Under the pieces are notes generated by a model. The model worked only from the letters and a program-made list of their open reading frames with translations, did not search any database and had not been told where the DNA came from. Source: Pinirhizobacter soli (lineage in GTDB: Bacteria > Pseudomonadota > Gammaproteobacteria > Xanthomonadales > Rhodanobacteraceae). From it: a DNA stretch of 64,000 bases. Every line of letters starts with the position of its first letter. Positions within the stretch are counted from its first letter, which is position 1. The stretch spans positions 830,599 through 894,598 of the forward strand of contig NZ_JADZLQ010000001.1 in assembly GCF_015905305.1 (NCBI RefSeq), read 5' to 3'. Made by a program: the position numbers and the translations under genes. Shown in pieces: positions 36,805-46,034 of the stretch.

Positions 36805-36923
36805 GGTACGGGTGGATCTCCTTGTCAGGCGCGGCATAGTGGCGTCCCGGACCCCACGTTGTCGATACGCGACGTTGACGCCGGGCCGGTAATGGTCAGC
36901 GCATCCGGTTGACTGGGCAGGCG

Positions 36924-38141
36924 ATGGACATCAAAAGCGGTCACCCCTTCTGGCCACTGGAGCATGGCCTGATCGGCGCGTTTCCCGCCCTTTCGGGCGA
37001 CCTGTCGTGCGACGTGGCCGTAATAGGCGCTGGTATCACCGGCGCGCTCATCGCGCGCGAACTTGCCGCTTCCGGGCTGGACGTGGTGGTGCTGGACCGG
37101 CGTGAAGCCGGCTGGGGCAGCACGTCGGCTAGTACCGCATTGCTCCAGTACGAGATCGACACCGACCTGGCAGAGCTTCGAGGCATGTACGGCCAGCGCT
37201 TTGCCGACGAGGCGTATCGGGCCTGCAGCGAGGCGATCGATGATTTCGAAGGCCATGCCCGGGATGTCGATGCCGATGTCGGATTCCGGCGTACCGGAAG
37301 CCTTTACTTCGCGTCCTCGGCAAAGGATGCGGGTGATTTTCCGGGGGAGTTCGCCGCCCGGCGCGAAGCGGGACTGGCCACGGAGTGGCTGGACGCAGGC
37401 GATGTCGTGGAACGCTTCGGACTCAAGGCGCCGGCGGCGATGTGGACACCACAGGCGGCGGTCGTGGATCCCTACCGCTTTTGCCGCCATGCCCTGCGTC
37501 AACTGGTCGACCGCGGTGCCAGCGTGTACGACCGCACCGAGGTGACCGGCTGGCAGGATGCCGGCGGCGGTTGGCTGGACCTGGCCACCCGTGCCGGTGC
37601 GCATGTCCGCTGCCGGCACCTGGTGATCGCCGCCGGCTATGAATCCCAGCGCTGGCTGAAACACCGCGTGGCGCGCAACCACAGCAGCTATGCGCTGGTA
37701 ACCGAGCCGGTGGGTCACCTGCCCTTCGCCCTGGACAGCAACGTGGCCTGGGAATCGGCCCGTCCCTATCTCTACCTGCGCAGCACCGATGACGGGCGCG
37801 TGCTGGTGGGCGGTGAGGACGACAAGCTGGACATCGCCAGCAAGCGCGACGCCGCCCTGCCGCGCAAGGTCGACCGGTTGCTCGAGAAGTTGTCCCGGCT
37901 TGCCGGTGGCCAGACCTTCGAAACAGGATTTGCCTGGGCGGGGACGTTTGCCGAGACCACCGACGGGCTGCCTTACATCGGTGCGCTTTCTGACGGTGAC
38001 CCGCGCGTGCACTTTGCCATGGCCTATGGGGGCAACGGCATCACCTACAGCGTGATCGCGGCCGACATCCTGCGCGAGGCGATCCACGGGCGCGCGCATC
38101 CGCGTGCCGCGCTGTTCGGCTTTGGCCGCATCGGGCGATAA
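36924..38141 (+). CDS. FAD-dependent oxidoreductase (DAO/GlpO family)
   Basis: A 405-residue flavoprotein. It has the Rossmann FAD motif DVAVIGAGITGALIARELAASG near residues 30-50 with the acidic strand-end VVVLDRREAGWGSTSAST, a second dinucleotide-fold region (RCRHLVIAAGYESQ), and a C-terminal FAD contact GLPYIGAL...YGGNGITYS. It resembles amine/sarcosine-type oxidases. The first ATG is at 36924; a TTG in frame at 36909 is less likely. Substrate unknown. It is followed 75 bp later by the PhzF gene. Confidence 0.88.
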   Translation: MDIKSGHPFWPLEHGLIGAFPALSGDLSCDVAVIGAGITGALIARELAASGLDVVVLDRREAGWGSTSASTALLQYEIDTDLAELRGMYGQRFADEAYRACSEAIDDFEGHARDVDADVGFRRTGSLYFASSAKDAGDFPGEFAARREAGLATEWLDAGDVVERFGLKAPAAMWTPQAAVVDPYRFCRHALRQLVDRGASVYDRTEVTGWQDAGGGWLDLATRAGAHVRCRHLVIAAGYESQRWLKHRVARNHSSYALVTEPVGHLPFALDSNVAWESARPYLYLRSTDDGRVLVGGEDDKLDIASKRDAALPRKVDRLLEKLSRLAGGQTFETGFAWAGTFAETTDGLPYIGALSDGDPRVHFAMAYGGNGITYSVIAADILREAIHGRAHPRAALFGFGRIGR

Positions 38142-38216
38142 GGCAACGCCGCCACGCCACGCCCCAGGCATAGCGGTTAAGATAAACGGCTCGTGTCCCC
38201 ACCACGGCGCTTCCCC

Positions 38217-39098
38217 ATGCCCCATATCCGTTACCAGCAGCTGGACGTCTTTGCCGCCAGGCCGGGCGGTGGCAACCAGCTTGGCGTTGTCATTGATGCC
38301 GAAGGCTGGGCCGACGACGCGATGCAGGCCTTCGCCCGCTGGACGAACCTGGTCGAAACCACCTTCCTGATGCCGCCGACGCAACCGGGGGCCAGTTATC
38401 GCGCGCGCATCTTCACCCCGCGCAAGGAAATTCCCTTCGCCGGGCATCCCACCATCGGCAGCGCGCATGCCGCGCTCGACGCCGGGCTCTGCCGGCCGAG
38501 CGCCGACGGCCTGCTGCACCAGGAATGCGGCGCCGGGGTGTTGCCGATACGCGTGGAAATCCATGACGGTGAGCGCGTGCTGTTCGTGCAGTCGCCGCCG
38601 GCTCGCGTGGTACCCGCGCCGATCGGCCAGAGCGCGCTTCGCGACGTGCTGCACGGCATCCAGACCGGCCCCCTGCCGCCCGCCTTCGTCGAGGGCGGCC
38701 GCCGCTGGTGGGTTGCTGAATTCGCCGACGAGGCCGTGTTGCGCCAGTGGCGTCCAGATCATGCCGCCATCGGCATGCTGGCGCGCGATACCGATAGCCT
38801 GGGGCTGTGCGTGTTCGCGCGCAGCAGTGAACCGGGCGTCGAACTTGCGGTACGCGCGTTTCCTTCAGGCGTGGACATCGTCGAAGACCCCGCCTCCGGC
38901 GCCGCCAACGGCTTGATCGCGGCCTACATCGCGCATGCGGAGCCTACCGGCGAACTGGCCCGTGGTTATCGGGTAAGCCAGGGGCGTGAAGTGGGACATG
39001 ACGCCAGCATCACCGTGCGCATCGACGGCGCATCGATATGGGTAGGCGGACAGACCAACACCATCATCGATGGCACCGTGGACTGGCCGCACGCATGA
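38217..39098 (+). CDS. PhzF-family isomerase
   Basis: A 293-residue diaminopimelate-epimerase-like fold. It opens with [22 protein letters not shown], carries the conserved acid in [12 protein letters not shown] (Glu47), [21 protein letters not shown], and the second-half motif [19 protein letters not shown]. The true phenazine gene cluster is absent, so the substrate is unknown. The ATG at 38217 is preferred to a GTG at 38193. Its stop overlaps the DUF188 start by 4 bp (39095-39098), implying translational coupling. Confidence 0.92.
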   Translation: MPHIRYQQLDVFAARPGGGNQLGVVIDAEGWADDAMQAFARWTNLVETTFLMPPTQPGASYRARIFTPRKEIPFAGHPTIGSAHAALDAGLCRPSADGLLHQECGAGVLPIRVEIHDGERVLFVQSPPARVVPAPIGQSALRDVLHGIQTGPLPPAFVEGGRRWWVAEFADEAVLRQWRPDHAAIGMLARDTDSLGLCVFARSSEPGVELAVRAFPSGVDIVEDPASGAANGLIAAYIAHAEPTGELARGYRVSQGREVGHDASITVRIDGASIWVGGQTNTIIDGTVDWPHA

Positions 39099-39562
39099 AC
39101 CAGGGCACGGGCGCGGCGATCTGGGTCGATGCAGACGCCTGCCCGGGTGTCATCAAGGAAATCCTGTTCCGCGCCGCCGAACGGGAAAAAATCAGCGTCA
39201 CCCTGGTGGCGAACCAGTGGTTGCGGACCCCGCCGTCGCGCTACATCCATGCCGTGCAGGTGCCCGGCGGCTTCGATGTGGCCGACGGCGAGATCGTTCG
39301 CCGCGTCGCGGCAGGCGACATGGTGGTGACCCAGGACATCCCGCTGGCGGCGCTCGTGCTGGAAAAAGGTGCGTTGGCATTGAATCCGCGCGGTGAACTC
39401 TATACCCGCGAAACGATTACCCAGCGCTTGTCGATGCGTAATTTCATGGAGGAATTGCGTGGCACGGGCGTGGACACCGGCGGCCCGGCGGCATTCAATC
39501 AACGCGACCGCCAATCTTTCGCCAATGCCCTGGACAGCTGGCTGGCAAAGCGGCCGCGCTGA
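39095..39562 (+). CDS. UPF0178/DUF188 family protein (YaiI-like)
   Basis: A 155-residue cytoplasmic protein. It has the family signature [20 protein letters not shown] near residues 9-28, [24 protein letters not shown] and [12 protein letters not shown]. The family is often placed in the PIN-like nuclease clan, but a function is not established. It is translationally coupled to PhzF by a 4-bp overlap. Confidence 0.93.
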   Translation: MNQGTGAAIWVDADACPGVIKEILFRAAEREKISVTLVANQWLRTPPSRYIHAVQVPGGFDVADGEIVRRVAAGDMVVTQDIPLAALVLEKGALALNPRGELYTRETITQRLSMRNFMEELRGTGVDTGGPAAFNQRDRQSFANALDSWLAKRPR

Positions 39563-39578
39563 TCCACGGCCAGTCTCG

Positions 39579-41528
39579 CTACAGCTCGCGCAAGACGCGG
39601 AAACCCACGCGGGCGCTGCGCGTATCGGCACCGGCACCCTGGCGGAATGCCGAACGCAGCATGTCCGGCGCACTGCCCCAGGAACCGCCGCGGATCACCC
39701 GTCGTGTGCAACCGGGGTTGTCCCACGCGCTGCCATCGCGCGGTGCCCGGATGTAGTTGTCGTGCCAGCAGTCCTGGACCCATTCCGATACGTTGCCGCC
39801 GATGTCGTACAGGCCGAATGCATTGGGCGCAAAGGATTGCACGGGCGCAGGCCCCCAATAGCCGTCGCGATACCCGGGCATGGCGTTGCTCCAGCGCCTG
39901 CCGCTGGCCGTGCGGTCGCCGCTGCCGGTGATGTTCTCCACGCGGCTGGTGGGACTGCCATCACCCCACCAGAAACGCGTGGTGCTGCCGCCGCGTTCGG
40001 CGTATTCGAACTCCGCCTCGCTGGGCAGCCGATAGCGCTGGCCGCTGCGGCTGGCCAGCCACGCGACAAAAGCACGGGCGTCGTTCCATGACACGTTGAT
40101 CACCGGCAGGCCATCGGCCGCGGGCTTGCCTACGTAGTCCGACATCCAGGTGGCCTGGGCGTCGTCGCGCAAGCCGCCGCTGGCCTCGTCGTAAATGCTC
40201 GAACCGCCCAGCTTCTGTGAATCGGGCACATAGCCGGTGGCCCGGATGAACTCGCGGAACTGGCCCACGGTCACTTCGCTTCGCGACAGGGCAAAACCCT
40301 TGGCCATGTCCACGGTGTGGCGCGGCGACTCACTCACGTCGTGGCCTTTTTCCTCGTCGACCGAGCCCATCTGGTAGCTGCCGGTGGGCAGCACCACCAT
40401 CGCCGGGCCCTGCCCGCCGCTATCGACAAAGCGATCGCTGAAGACCTGGCCGGGCTTGTAGCTGGCATACAGGCGGGCGTTGGTCATGCGCTCGTTGAAT
40501 TCGTCCAGGCCAGCCAGGTCCGGGCTGATGCCCTGGGCCTGCTTGGCCAGCCTTGCCGCCAGGGCCTGGTCGCCGGCATCAAGCGCGGAGCGTGCCTGGG
40601 CCAGCAGCCCTTCGGCGCTCTGGCGCCGCATGCCTTCCACCCGGCCCCTCGTGTCCTGCAGGGCCTGGGAGTCGGGCTGGATCGCGGCAGCGTCGGCCAG
40701 GGCCTTGTCGGCACCGGCGAAGTCGTTCTTCGCCACGGCCGTCAGCGCCTGGTCGAGCACGACGCGCTGCACCTGGGCCATGCCCTGGCTCGCCACCGCG
40801 TTGCCCGGATCCATCGACAGCACCTGGCGATACAGGTCCAGCGCGCTGCCGCCAGCGGGAGATGCCGCCTTGTCCTGCCGTACGAGATCTGCCGCTTGCG
40901 CCAGCAGGGGTTGCACCTGGTCCAGGAGCTTGAGCTTGTCGTCCAGGGCCACCGTATCCGCAGCGCTATCGGGGATGGTCTTGAGCGCCTTCACGCGCTC
41001 ACGCGCGGTATCGCCGTCGCCCAGCGCCAGCGCCTGCTCGGCTTCGGCCAGCAATCGGGCATGGACCTCGGCCACGCCGGCCTTGCCCTTGACGCTATCG
41101 CCGTTCGCCTTGAGCACTTCGTTGTACAACGCCAGCGCGCTATCGGCCCCGCCAGTGAGGTGATCGGCGGCCAGGGCCTGGGTGGCGCGTTCGAGCAGCT
41201 TCTTCGATTCGGCGCTATCGGGTACGGCTGCGCCTTCCGGCGCGGGCGCCGGTTCACGCCGATGGGCGGCGATCACCGCGGCCGACGCGAGCATCAGGGG
41301 CGGACCTGAATCCACCTCGGAAACCAGGCGGGGAGCGGCTTGCGGCCGCTGATCGAACCCCATGTTCGGTGCCGGCGACGCGGACGGCGCCACGGCGGGA
41401 CCCTGCAACTGTGACGAAGTACGCAGCAACCCGGGAAAAAAGTGGTAGGAAAGTCCAAAGCACAGCACCACCAGGCCAAACCCGCCGCCTAGCGCGCGCT
41501 GTCGTCGGACGGTCTCGGTGCTGGGCAT
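39579..41528 (-). CDS. Membrane-anchored FGE/SUMF1-like protein with TPR-type repeats
   Basis: A 649-residue protein. A short cytoplasmic N-terminus and one TM (residues ~13-33) precede a long exported Ala/Asp-rich helical region (residues ~100-340) of TPR-like units (ALYNEVLKANGDSVKGKAG, DLYRQVLSMDPGNAVASQG). A C-terminal sulfatase-modifying-factor domain (~370-649) shows MVVLPTGSYQMGSVD, SEVTVGQFREFI, LPVINVSWNDARAFVAWL, GGNVSEWVQD and VIRGGSWG. The catalytic cysteines that follow GGS in true formylglycine-generating enzymes are absent here, so this is probably a binding or signalling module. No sulfatase or kinase lies next to it. Confidence 0.87.
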   Translation of the reverse strand: MPSTETVRRQRALGGGFGLVVLCFGLSYHFFPGLLRTSSQLQGPAVAPSASPAPNMGFDQRPQAAPRLVSEVDSGPPLMLASAAVIAAHRREPAPAPEGAAVPDSAESKKLLERATQALAADHLTGGADSALALYNEVLKANGDSVKGKAGVAEVHARLLAEAEQALALGDGDTARERVKALKTIPDSAADTVALDDKLKLLDQVQPLLAQAADLVRQDKAASPAGGSALDLYRQVLSMDPGNAVASQGMAQVQRVVLDQALTAVAKNDFAGADKALADAAAIQPDSQALQDTRGRVEGMRRQSAEGLLAQARSALDAGDQALAARLAKQAQGISPDLAGLDEFNERMTNARLYASYKPGQVFSDRFVDSGGQGPAMVVLPTGSYQMGSVDEEKGHDVSESPRHTVDMAKGFALSRSEVTVGQFREFIRATGYVPDSQKLGGSSIYDEASGGLRDDAQATWMSDYVGKPAADGLPVINVSWNDARAFVAWLASRSGQRYRLPSEAEFEYAERGGSTTRFWWGDGSPTSRVENITGSGDRTASGRRWSNAMPGYRDGYWGPAPVQSFAPNAFGLYDIGGNVSEWVQDCWHDNYIRAPRDGSAWDNPGCTRRVIRGGSWGSAPDMLRSAFRQGAGADTRSARVGFRVLREL

Positions 41529-41648
41529 GGTCTTCGGGCGTCCCGGGTGGCGGCCTGCTATCTTGCGCCGTCACCATAGGCAATCGACGCACACAGGGCA
41601 ACGGGCGGTGCCCGCGCGCACAGGCCCAGGTTCACCAAAGGATTCAAG

Positions 41649-42761
41649 ATGGATGCACTTTCGCCGGTTCCGGCCGCCGACTGGATCGACAATGCGGCGG
41701 CGCTGGGCGCATGGCTGGGCGATATTCCCGCCGATGCCGCGGTGGGCATGGACACCGAGTTCATGCGCCGCGACACTTTTTATCCGCAGCTTGCACTGCT
41801 GCAATTGTCATACGGCGGTCGCCATGCCCTGGTCGATCCCCTGGCTTTCGACGCAGGCACCCTGCTTGACGACACCTTCGGCAAGCGTGCGGTCACCAGC
41901 ATCATGCACAGCGCCAGCGAAGACCTCGAGGCGTTGGCACCGCTCTTGCCGCGCGGCCCGCATACGCTTTTCGACACCCAGATTGCCGCCGCCTATGCCG
42001 GCATGGGTGCAGGCCTCTCCTATCGCGCGCTGGTGGCCGCGGTCATCGGCGACGACCTGGACAAGGGCGAGACCCGCTCGGACTGGATGCAGCGCCCGCT
42101 CACGCCCAGCCAGCTGGCCTACGCCACGCTGGACGTGGTGCACCTGCATCGCATCCATGCCGAACTCGTCTCACGCCTGCAGGTACGTGGCCACTTCTCC
42201 TGGTTCGAGGAAGACTGCCGCCGCCTGCTGGCACGCGCTGCCAGTGCCGGTGACGACCAGCCCCAGCGCAGCGTGCGTGCCGCTGCGGAATGGCCCAATG
42301 AACGACAGGCCCTGCTCCGCCGCATCCTGCGCTGGCGCGACACCACCGCGCGCAAGCTCGACCGTCCGCGCCCGTGGCTGCTCGATGAAACCCTGGCGTT
42401 GAGCCTTGCCAACAACCTGCCGCACAGCCAGGCCGACCTCGATACCCGCGGCCGCGGCCAGCGCGCATTGCGTTCGGCGCAACGGCAGGAATTGTTCGAG
42501 CTGTTGCACCAGTCGGTGACGCCTGATGAAGTGGCCGCGACGCTGCCCATCCCGGGACATCCTTCCGGCGAGGCGAAAAAAGCCATCACCGCCATGAAGA
42601 CCGTGGTGGACGCCATTTCACTGGAACTGGACCTGCCGCAGGGCCTGGTCTGCGCACGACGCAACCTGGATGAATACGTGGTGTCGGGCCAGTGGCCCGA
42701 CGGCCTCGCTGGCTGGCGGCGCCAGGCGCTGGAACCGAAGCTGGCGCCGCTGTTGCCGTAA
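41649..42761 (+). CDS. rnd: Ribonuclease D
   Basis: 3'-5' exoribonuclease that trims tRNA and other RNA 3' ends. The 370 residues have the DEDDy exonuclease domain: VGMDTEFMRRDTFYPQLALLQL (Asp/Glu), SASEDLEALAPLLP, and YATLDVVHLHRIH (catalytic Tyr and Asp). An HRDC domain follows (WRDTTARKLDRPRPWLLDETLALSLANNLP). It lies just upstream of tRNA-Ala, an apt neighbour. The start at 41649 is chosen because upstream in-frame sequence is not conserved-looking. Confidence 0.95.
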   Translation: MDALSPVPAADWIDNAAALGAWLGDIPADAAVGMDTEFMRRDTFYPQLALLQLSYGGRHALVDPLAFDAGTLLDDTFGKRAVTSIMHSASEDLEALAPLLPRGPHTLFDTQIAAAYAGMGAGLSYRALVAAVIGDDLDKGETRSDWMQRPLTPSQLAYATLDVVHLHRIHAELVSRLQVRGHFSWFEEDCRRLLARAASAGDDQPQRSVRAAAEWPNERQALLRRILRWRDTTARKLDRPRPWLLDETLALSLANNLPHSQADLDTRGRGQRALRSAQRQELFELLHQSVTPDEVAATLPIPGHPSGEAKKAITAMKTVVDAISLELDLPQGLVCARRNLDEYVVSGQWPDGLAGWRRQALEPKLAPLLP

Positions 42762-42822
42762 GGCCCCAGCCGGCTCCCCTTCCATCGTCGCCCCGCCCGC
42801 TGCTAACATGCGGCGCTCAAGT

Positions 42823-42898
<76 letters not shown>

Positions 42899-42906
42899 TA
42901 TTCAAG

Positions 42907-42933
42907 GCCCGGGTCATTCCCGGGCTTTTTTTT
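42907..42933 (+). terminator. Intrinsic terminator after tRNA-Ala
   Basis: GCCCGGG/CCCGGGC stem (42907-42913 with 42919-42925), loop TCATT, then eight T at 42926-42933. Confidence 0.92.
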
Positions 42934-42945
42934 GCGCCAGGCCGA

Positions 42946-43494
42946 TTACTTGATTCGCGTGAGGTCGGCCTTGAACGCCGTCACCCATGTATGGCCGCCG
43001 TCCCGTGAGTAGGAAATCTCAAAATGATGGGCGTCGGCCTTGATGTTCGACCAGACGCCGCGCACCAGCACCGTGCGGTCCTTGTAGACCGACGTGCCGT
43101 AGAGCTCGCCACGACCGTCCTTGAAGGACCCAATAGTCGGAGCTTCGACCTTGCCGGACTCGCTGTCGATATAGGTCTGGCTCCATTGCCCGGCCTTGGG
43201 GTCATAGACGAAGAGCGTCGCGCCTTCCCAATGTCCGTTGGGGCCGTCAGCCTCGATTTCCTCGAGCCACGCCCGGCCGTTCCAGACCGGTCGCGCTGTC
43301 TTCGTGCCATCCATCACCACCGTATGGGTGCCGCCATCGAACGGGTCTAGCACTTTCGTGGCATGGGTATGCCAGGCGCCGCTGGCGAAGTCGAAATCGT
43401 GCGAGCCGTCCCGGGGCGATTCCGCCCTCGCGTTGAAAGACAGACAAGCGATCGTGCCGGCCACCATGACGCCACGCAATAGCTGTTTCCACAT
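42946..43494 (-). CDS. Exported protein of unknown function, paralogue A
   Basis: I do not recognise a function; the style is DUF1579-like. The 182-residue product has a signal peptide (MWKQLLRGVMVAGTIACLSFNARA), then SHDFDFASGAWHTHATKVLDP and repeated beta-strand sequences (PVWNGRAWLEEIEADGPNGHWEGATLFVYDPKAGQWSQTYID), ending SYSRDGGHTWVTAFKADLTR. The start at 43494 has GGAGGGG 6 nt upstream. It is divergently paired with a paralogue of exactly the same length at 43725. Confidence 0.82.
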   Translation of the reverse strand: MWKQLLRGVMVAGTIACLSFNARAESPRDGSHDFDFASGAWHTHATKVLDPFDGGTHTVVMDGTKTARPVWNGRAWLEEIEADGPNGHWEGATLFVYDPKAGQWSQTYIDSESGKVEAPTIGSFKDGRGELYGTSVYKDRTVLVRGVWSNIKADAHHFEISYSRDGGHTWVTAFKADLTRIK

Positions 43495-43724
43495 AACAAG
43501 CCCCTCCGTAATGATCAATCCGCGGGAGCACTTTAGGGAAAGCCTGTGGCGGCACAAAAGGGCCAATCGCAGGAATTGAAGGTGGTCCACTTCCTCTGCG
43601 GCCGTCCTTAGGTACAGGCCGCCTGATTGGCCCGCATGTTTTCCAGCGAAGTGGCGCCTATGTTCCCGGGTATCGCTGCAATAACGTGATCCGCCTCTGG
43701 TTTATCAACCCTCAGGTGGGCCTT

Positions 43725-44273
43725 ATGAGCAAGCGTAAAAAAACCTGGAAAGCCCGGTTGTTGTCAGCTGCAATCGTCCTGGCCGCAGCGGGCCCCTTAG
43801 CGGCCGCGGAACCCGACGGTCAGCACGACTTCGACTTCCATTTCGGCACCTGGAAGACGCACGTGTCGCGGCTCATGCATCCGCTGACGGGCTCAACCAC
43901 CTGGACTGCGTACGACGGTGAGTCAGTCGTTCGCAAGGTATGGAACGGCAAGGCCAGCATTTTCGAACTGGAAGTCGAAGGCCCGGCGGGCCATATCGAA
44001 GGCGTCGGGCTTCGCCTGTATGATCCGAAGTCGCATCAGTGGAACCTGAACTGGACGAACAGCAGCGTCGGCATGCTGGACGGCGCGATGATCGGAGAGT
44101 TCAAAGGTGGCCGCGGGGATTTCTATGGCAACGACACGCTTGATGGGCGAAGCATCCTGGTGCGCAACAGTTTCTCCGACATCACACCCAACTCTTCCCG
44201 ATTCGAGCAGGCGTTCTCCGACGACGGCGGCAAGACCTGGGAGACGAATTGGGTCATGACGTTTACCCGTTAG
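43725..44273 (+). CDS. Exported protein of unknown function, paralogue B
   Basis: A 182-residue paralogue of the divergent upstream gene: signal peptide (LLSAAIVLAAAGPLAAA), then QHDFDFHFGTWKTHVSRLMHPL, KVWNGKASIFELEVEGPAGHIEGVGLRLYDPKSHQWNLNW and FSDDGGKTWETNWVMTFTR, aligning motif by motif with paralogue A. The start at 43725 (MSKRKKTW) is preferred to the in-frame GTG at 43686. Its stop overlaps the convergent MocR gene by 4 bp. Function unknown. Confidence 0.82.
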   Translation: MSKRKKTWKARLLSAAIVLAAAGPLAAAEPDGQHDFDFHFGTWKTHVSRLMHPLTGSTTWTAYDGESVVRKVWNGKASIFELEVEGPAGHIEGVGLRLYDPKSHQWNLNWTNSSVGMLDGAMIGEFKGGRGDFYGNDTLDGRSILVRNSFSDITPNSSRFEQAFSDDGGKTWETNWVMTFTR

Positions 44274-45766
44274 CGATGACGGCTCGCAGACAGCGCTTCG
44301 GCCAATGCCTCGCCTACTCCCAGGATTTGTTCGGGCTCGGCAGCACCAAAGCCAAACACGAAGCCATGACGGTCCACGGATCCGTGGTAGTAGCGGCTGA
44401 GCGTGTGCAACCTGATCCGCTGTCGTTGGAGAAGTTCGGCAACCGCCTCGGCATCGATGTCCTCTGCAACGGTCGCTGACATGTGCATGCCGTAGGCCGA
44501 AGGCAGCGGCGTGAGCTTGGGAACAAGCCCAGCCAGCATGCTGACCAGCGCCTCGCGCCGCTCGCGATAGCGTTGGCGCATGCGCCGCACGTGCGCGGCG
44601 AGGTGCCCTTCGTCGATGAAGCGGGCGACACCAAGCTGGATGGGCGTGGGGCAGTGCCAATCCATGCAGTTCTTCGCGGCCACCAGGGTGGGCATGGCCC
44701 ACGCCGGCGCCACCAGGTAACCCAGGCGCAGCGAGGGCAGCATGCATTTGGAGAAGGTACCGACGTAGAAAACGGTGTCGGCGTGTTCGGGCTTGCGCAA
44801 CACTTCCAGCGGGCTTCCTTCGTGGCGGAATTCACCGTCGTAGTCGTCCTCGACGATCACCGCGCCGTGTTGCCTTGCGAAGTCCAGCAAGGCCTGGCGC
44901 CGCCGCGGTGACATCGATACGCCAAGAGGGAACTGATGCGACGGGCAAAGGCAGATCACGCCGGCATTCGTGGGCAGGCGATCGACCATCAGTCCTTCAT
45001 CGTCGACGGGCACGGGCACCAGGGTGGCGCCTGCCGCGGCAAAGGCCACGCGCATGGGTGGGTAGCCTGGGTCTTCCACCGCAACGACGGTCTGGCCCGG
45101 CGTCACCAGCACGCGTGCAAGAAGGTCGAAGGCCTGCTGTGCACCGGAGGTCACCAGGATGTCGTCGGCGCCGCACACCACGGCACGCATCAAGGCGATG
45201 TGGCGTGTGATCGCTTCGCGAAGCTGGTAATTGCCCTGGTTGCCTTGCGGGCTTTTGTAGCGCGCCGGGCGCTTTTCCAGGCCGCGCAGCTGCCCGGACA
45301 TCACCCGCCGGAAGATGTCGAAGGGAAAGAGCCGCGGATCGATCAATGCCGGCCGGAAATCCAGGCTTGGAGCGGAGGCCGCCGTGGTATCGGGCGTGTC
45401 GCGCCAGAATCCCATGGCGGAGGTTACATCCTCGCGCAGCCAGAAAGGATTGAGCGCGGGATGGGACGTGGCCGGAACGGTGGCCGGCCTTTTCCCCCGC
45501 GATATTGGTGGCGCATCGGCGACAAAGGTGCCCGACCCTTGCCGGCTCACCAGCAGCCCTTCGTTCAACAGCCGGTGATAGGCCTGCACCGCCGTGTTCC
45601 GCGAGACGGCGAAGTAGTCGGCCGAAGCACGCGTGGCCGGCAGCTGGGTGCCGGGATGCAGGCGCCCATCGGTGATCGCGGCCTTGAGCTCTTCATACAG
45701 CGTACGGCCCGATGCGCGCGTCCCGCGTCCGGCGATGTCCAGCTTGATCTCGAACAGGGCATCCAT
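44270..45766 (-). CDS. MocR/PdxR-type GntR-aminotransferase transcription factor
   Basis: A 498-residue chimeric regulator. An N-terminal GntR winged helix (residues ~20-90: GRTLYEELKAAITDGRLHPGTQLPATRASADYFAVSRNTAVQAYHRLLNEGLL) is joined by a linker to a fold-type I aminotransferase domain with VTSGAQQAFDLLARVL, VAVEDPGYPP, EDDYDGEFR and the PLP lysine in VGTFSKCMLPSLRLGY. Such proteins sense PLP plus an amine ligand. The start is at 45766 (MDALFEIK). Targets are usually divergent neighbours; here that is the MASE1 gene, not a vitamin B6 gene. Confidence 0.92.
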   Translation of the reverse strand: MDALFEIKLDIAGRGTRASGRTLYEELKAAITDGRLHPGTQLPATRASADYFAVSRNTAVQAYHRLLNEGLLVSRQGSGTFVADAPPISRGKRPATVPATSHPALNPFWLREDVTSAMGFWRDTPDTTAASAPSLDFRPALIDPRLFPFDIFRRVMSGQLRGLEKRPARYKSPQGNQGNYQLREAITRHIALMRAVVCGADDILVTSGAQQAFDLLARVLVTPGQTVVAVEDPGYPPMRVAFAAAGATLVPVPVDDEGLMVDRLPTNAGVICLCPSHQFPLGVSMSPRRRQALLDFARQHGAVIVEDDYDGEFRHEGSPLEVLRKPEHADTVFYVGTFSKCMLPSLRLGYLVAPAWAMPTLVAAKNCMDWHCPTPIQLGVARFIDEGHLAAHVRRMRQRYRERREALVSMLAGLVPKLTPLPSAYGMHMSATVAEDIDAEAVAELLQRQRIRLHTLSRYYHGSVDRHGFVFGFGAAEPEQILGVGEALAEALSASRHR

Positions 45767-46034
45767 GACATTTCCCGGAGCCTTGGTGATGCTCCTGCAG
45801 CGCGATGGTACCCGCCGCACACCGCAAGTTCCTGCCCCACGCCATCCCTGCGCGCCACTCGTCCCTGCAGCGCTTTGCAGCCGCCATCCATCAGACGGCG
45901 CTCGTTAGGTATATTCGGCAAAGTTGGCTTGGGTGTTGCAGACGTGAGACTTATGACCCACGTTTTAATTGCAGTCGTGGCATTCTTGTGAGGGTAGCGG
46001 CGGACCACAACCATCAAGCTAGGGGCGATTGGGC

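Noticed and set aside
39579-41528. Active formylglycine-generating enzyme
   Set aside because: The C-terminal domain is of the family, but the catalytic Cys pair is missing after RGGS.
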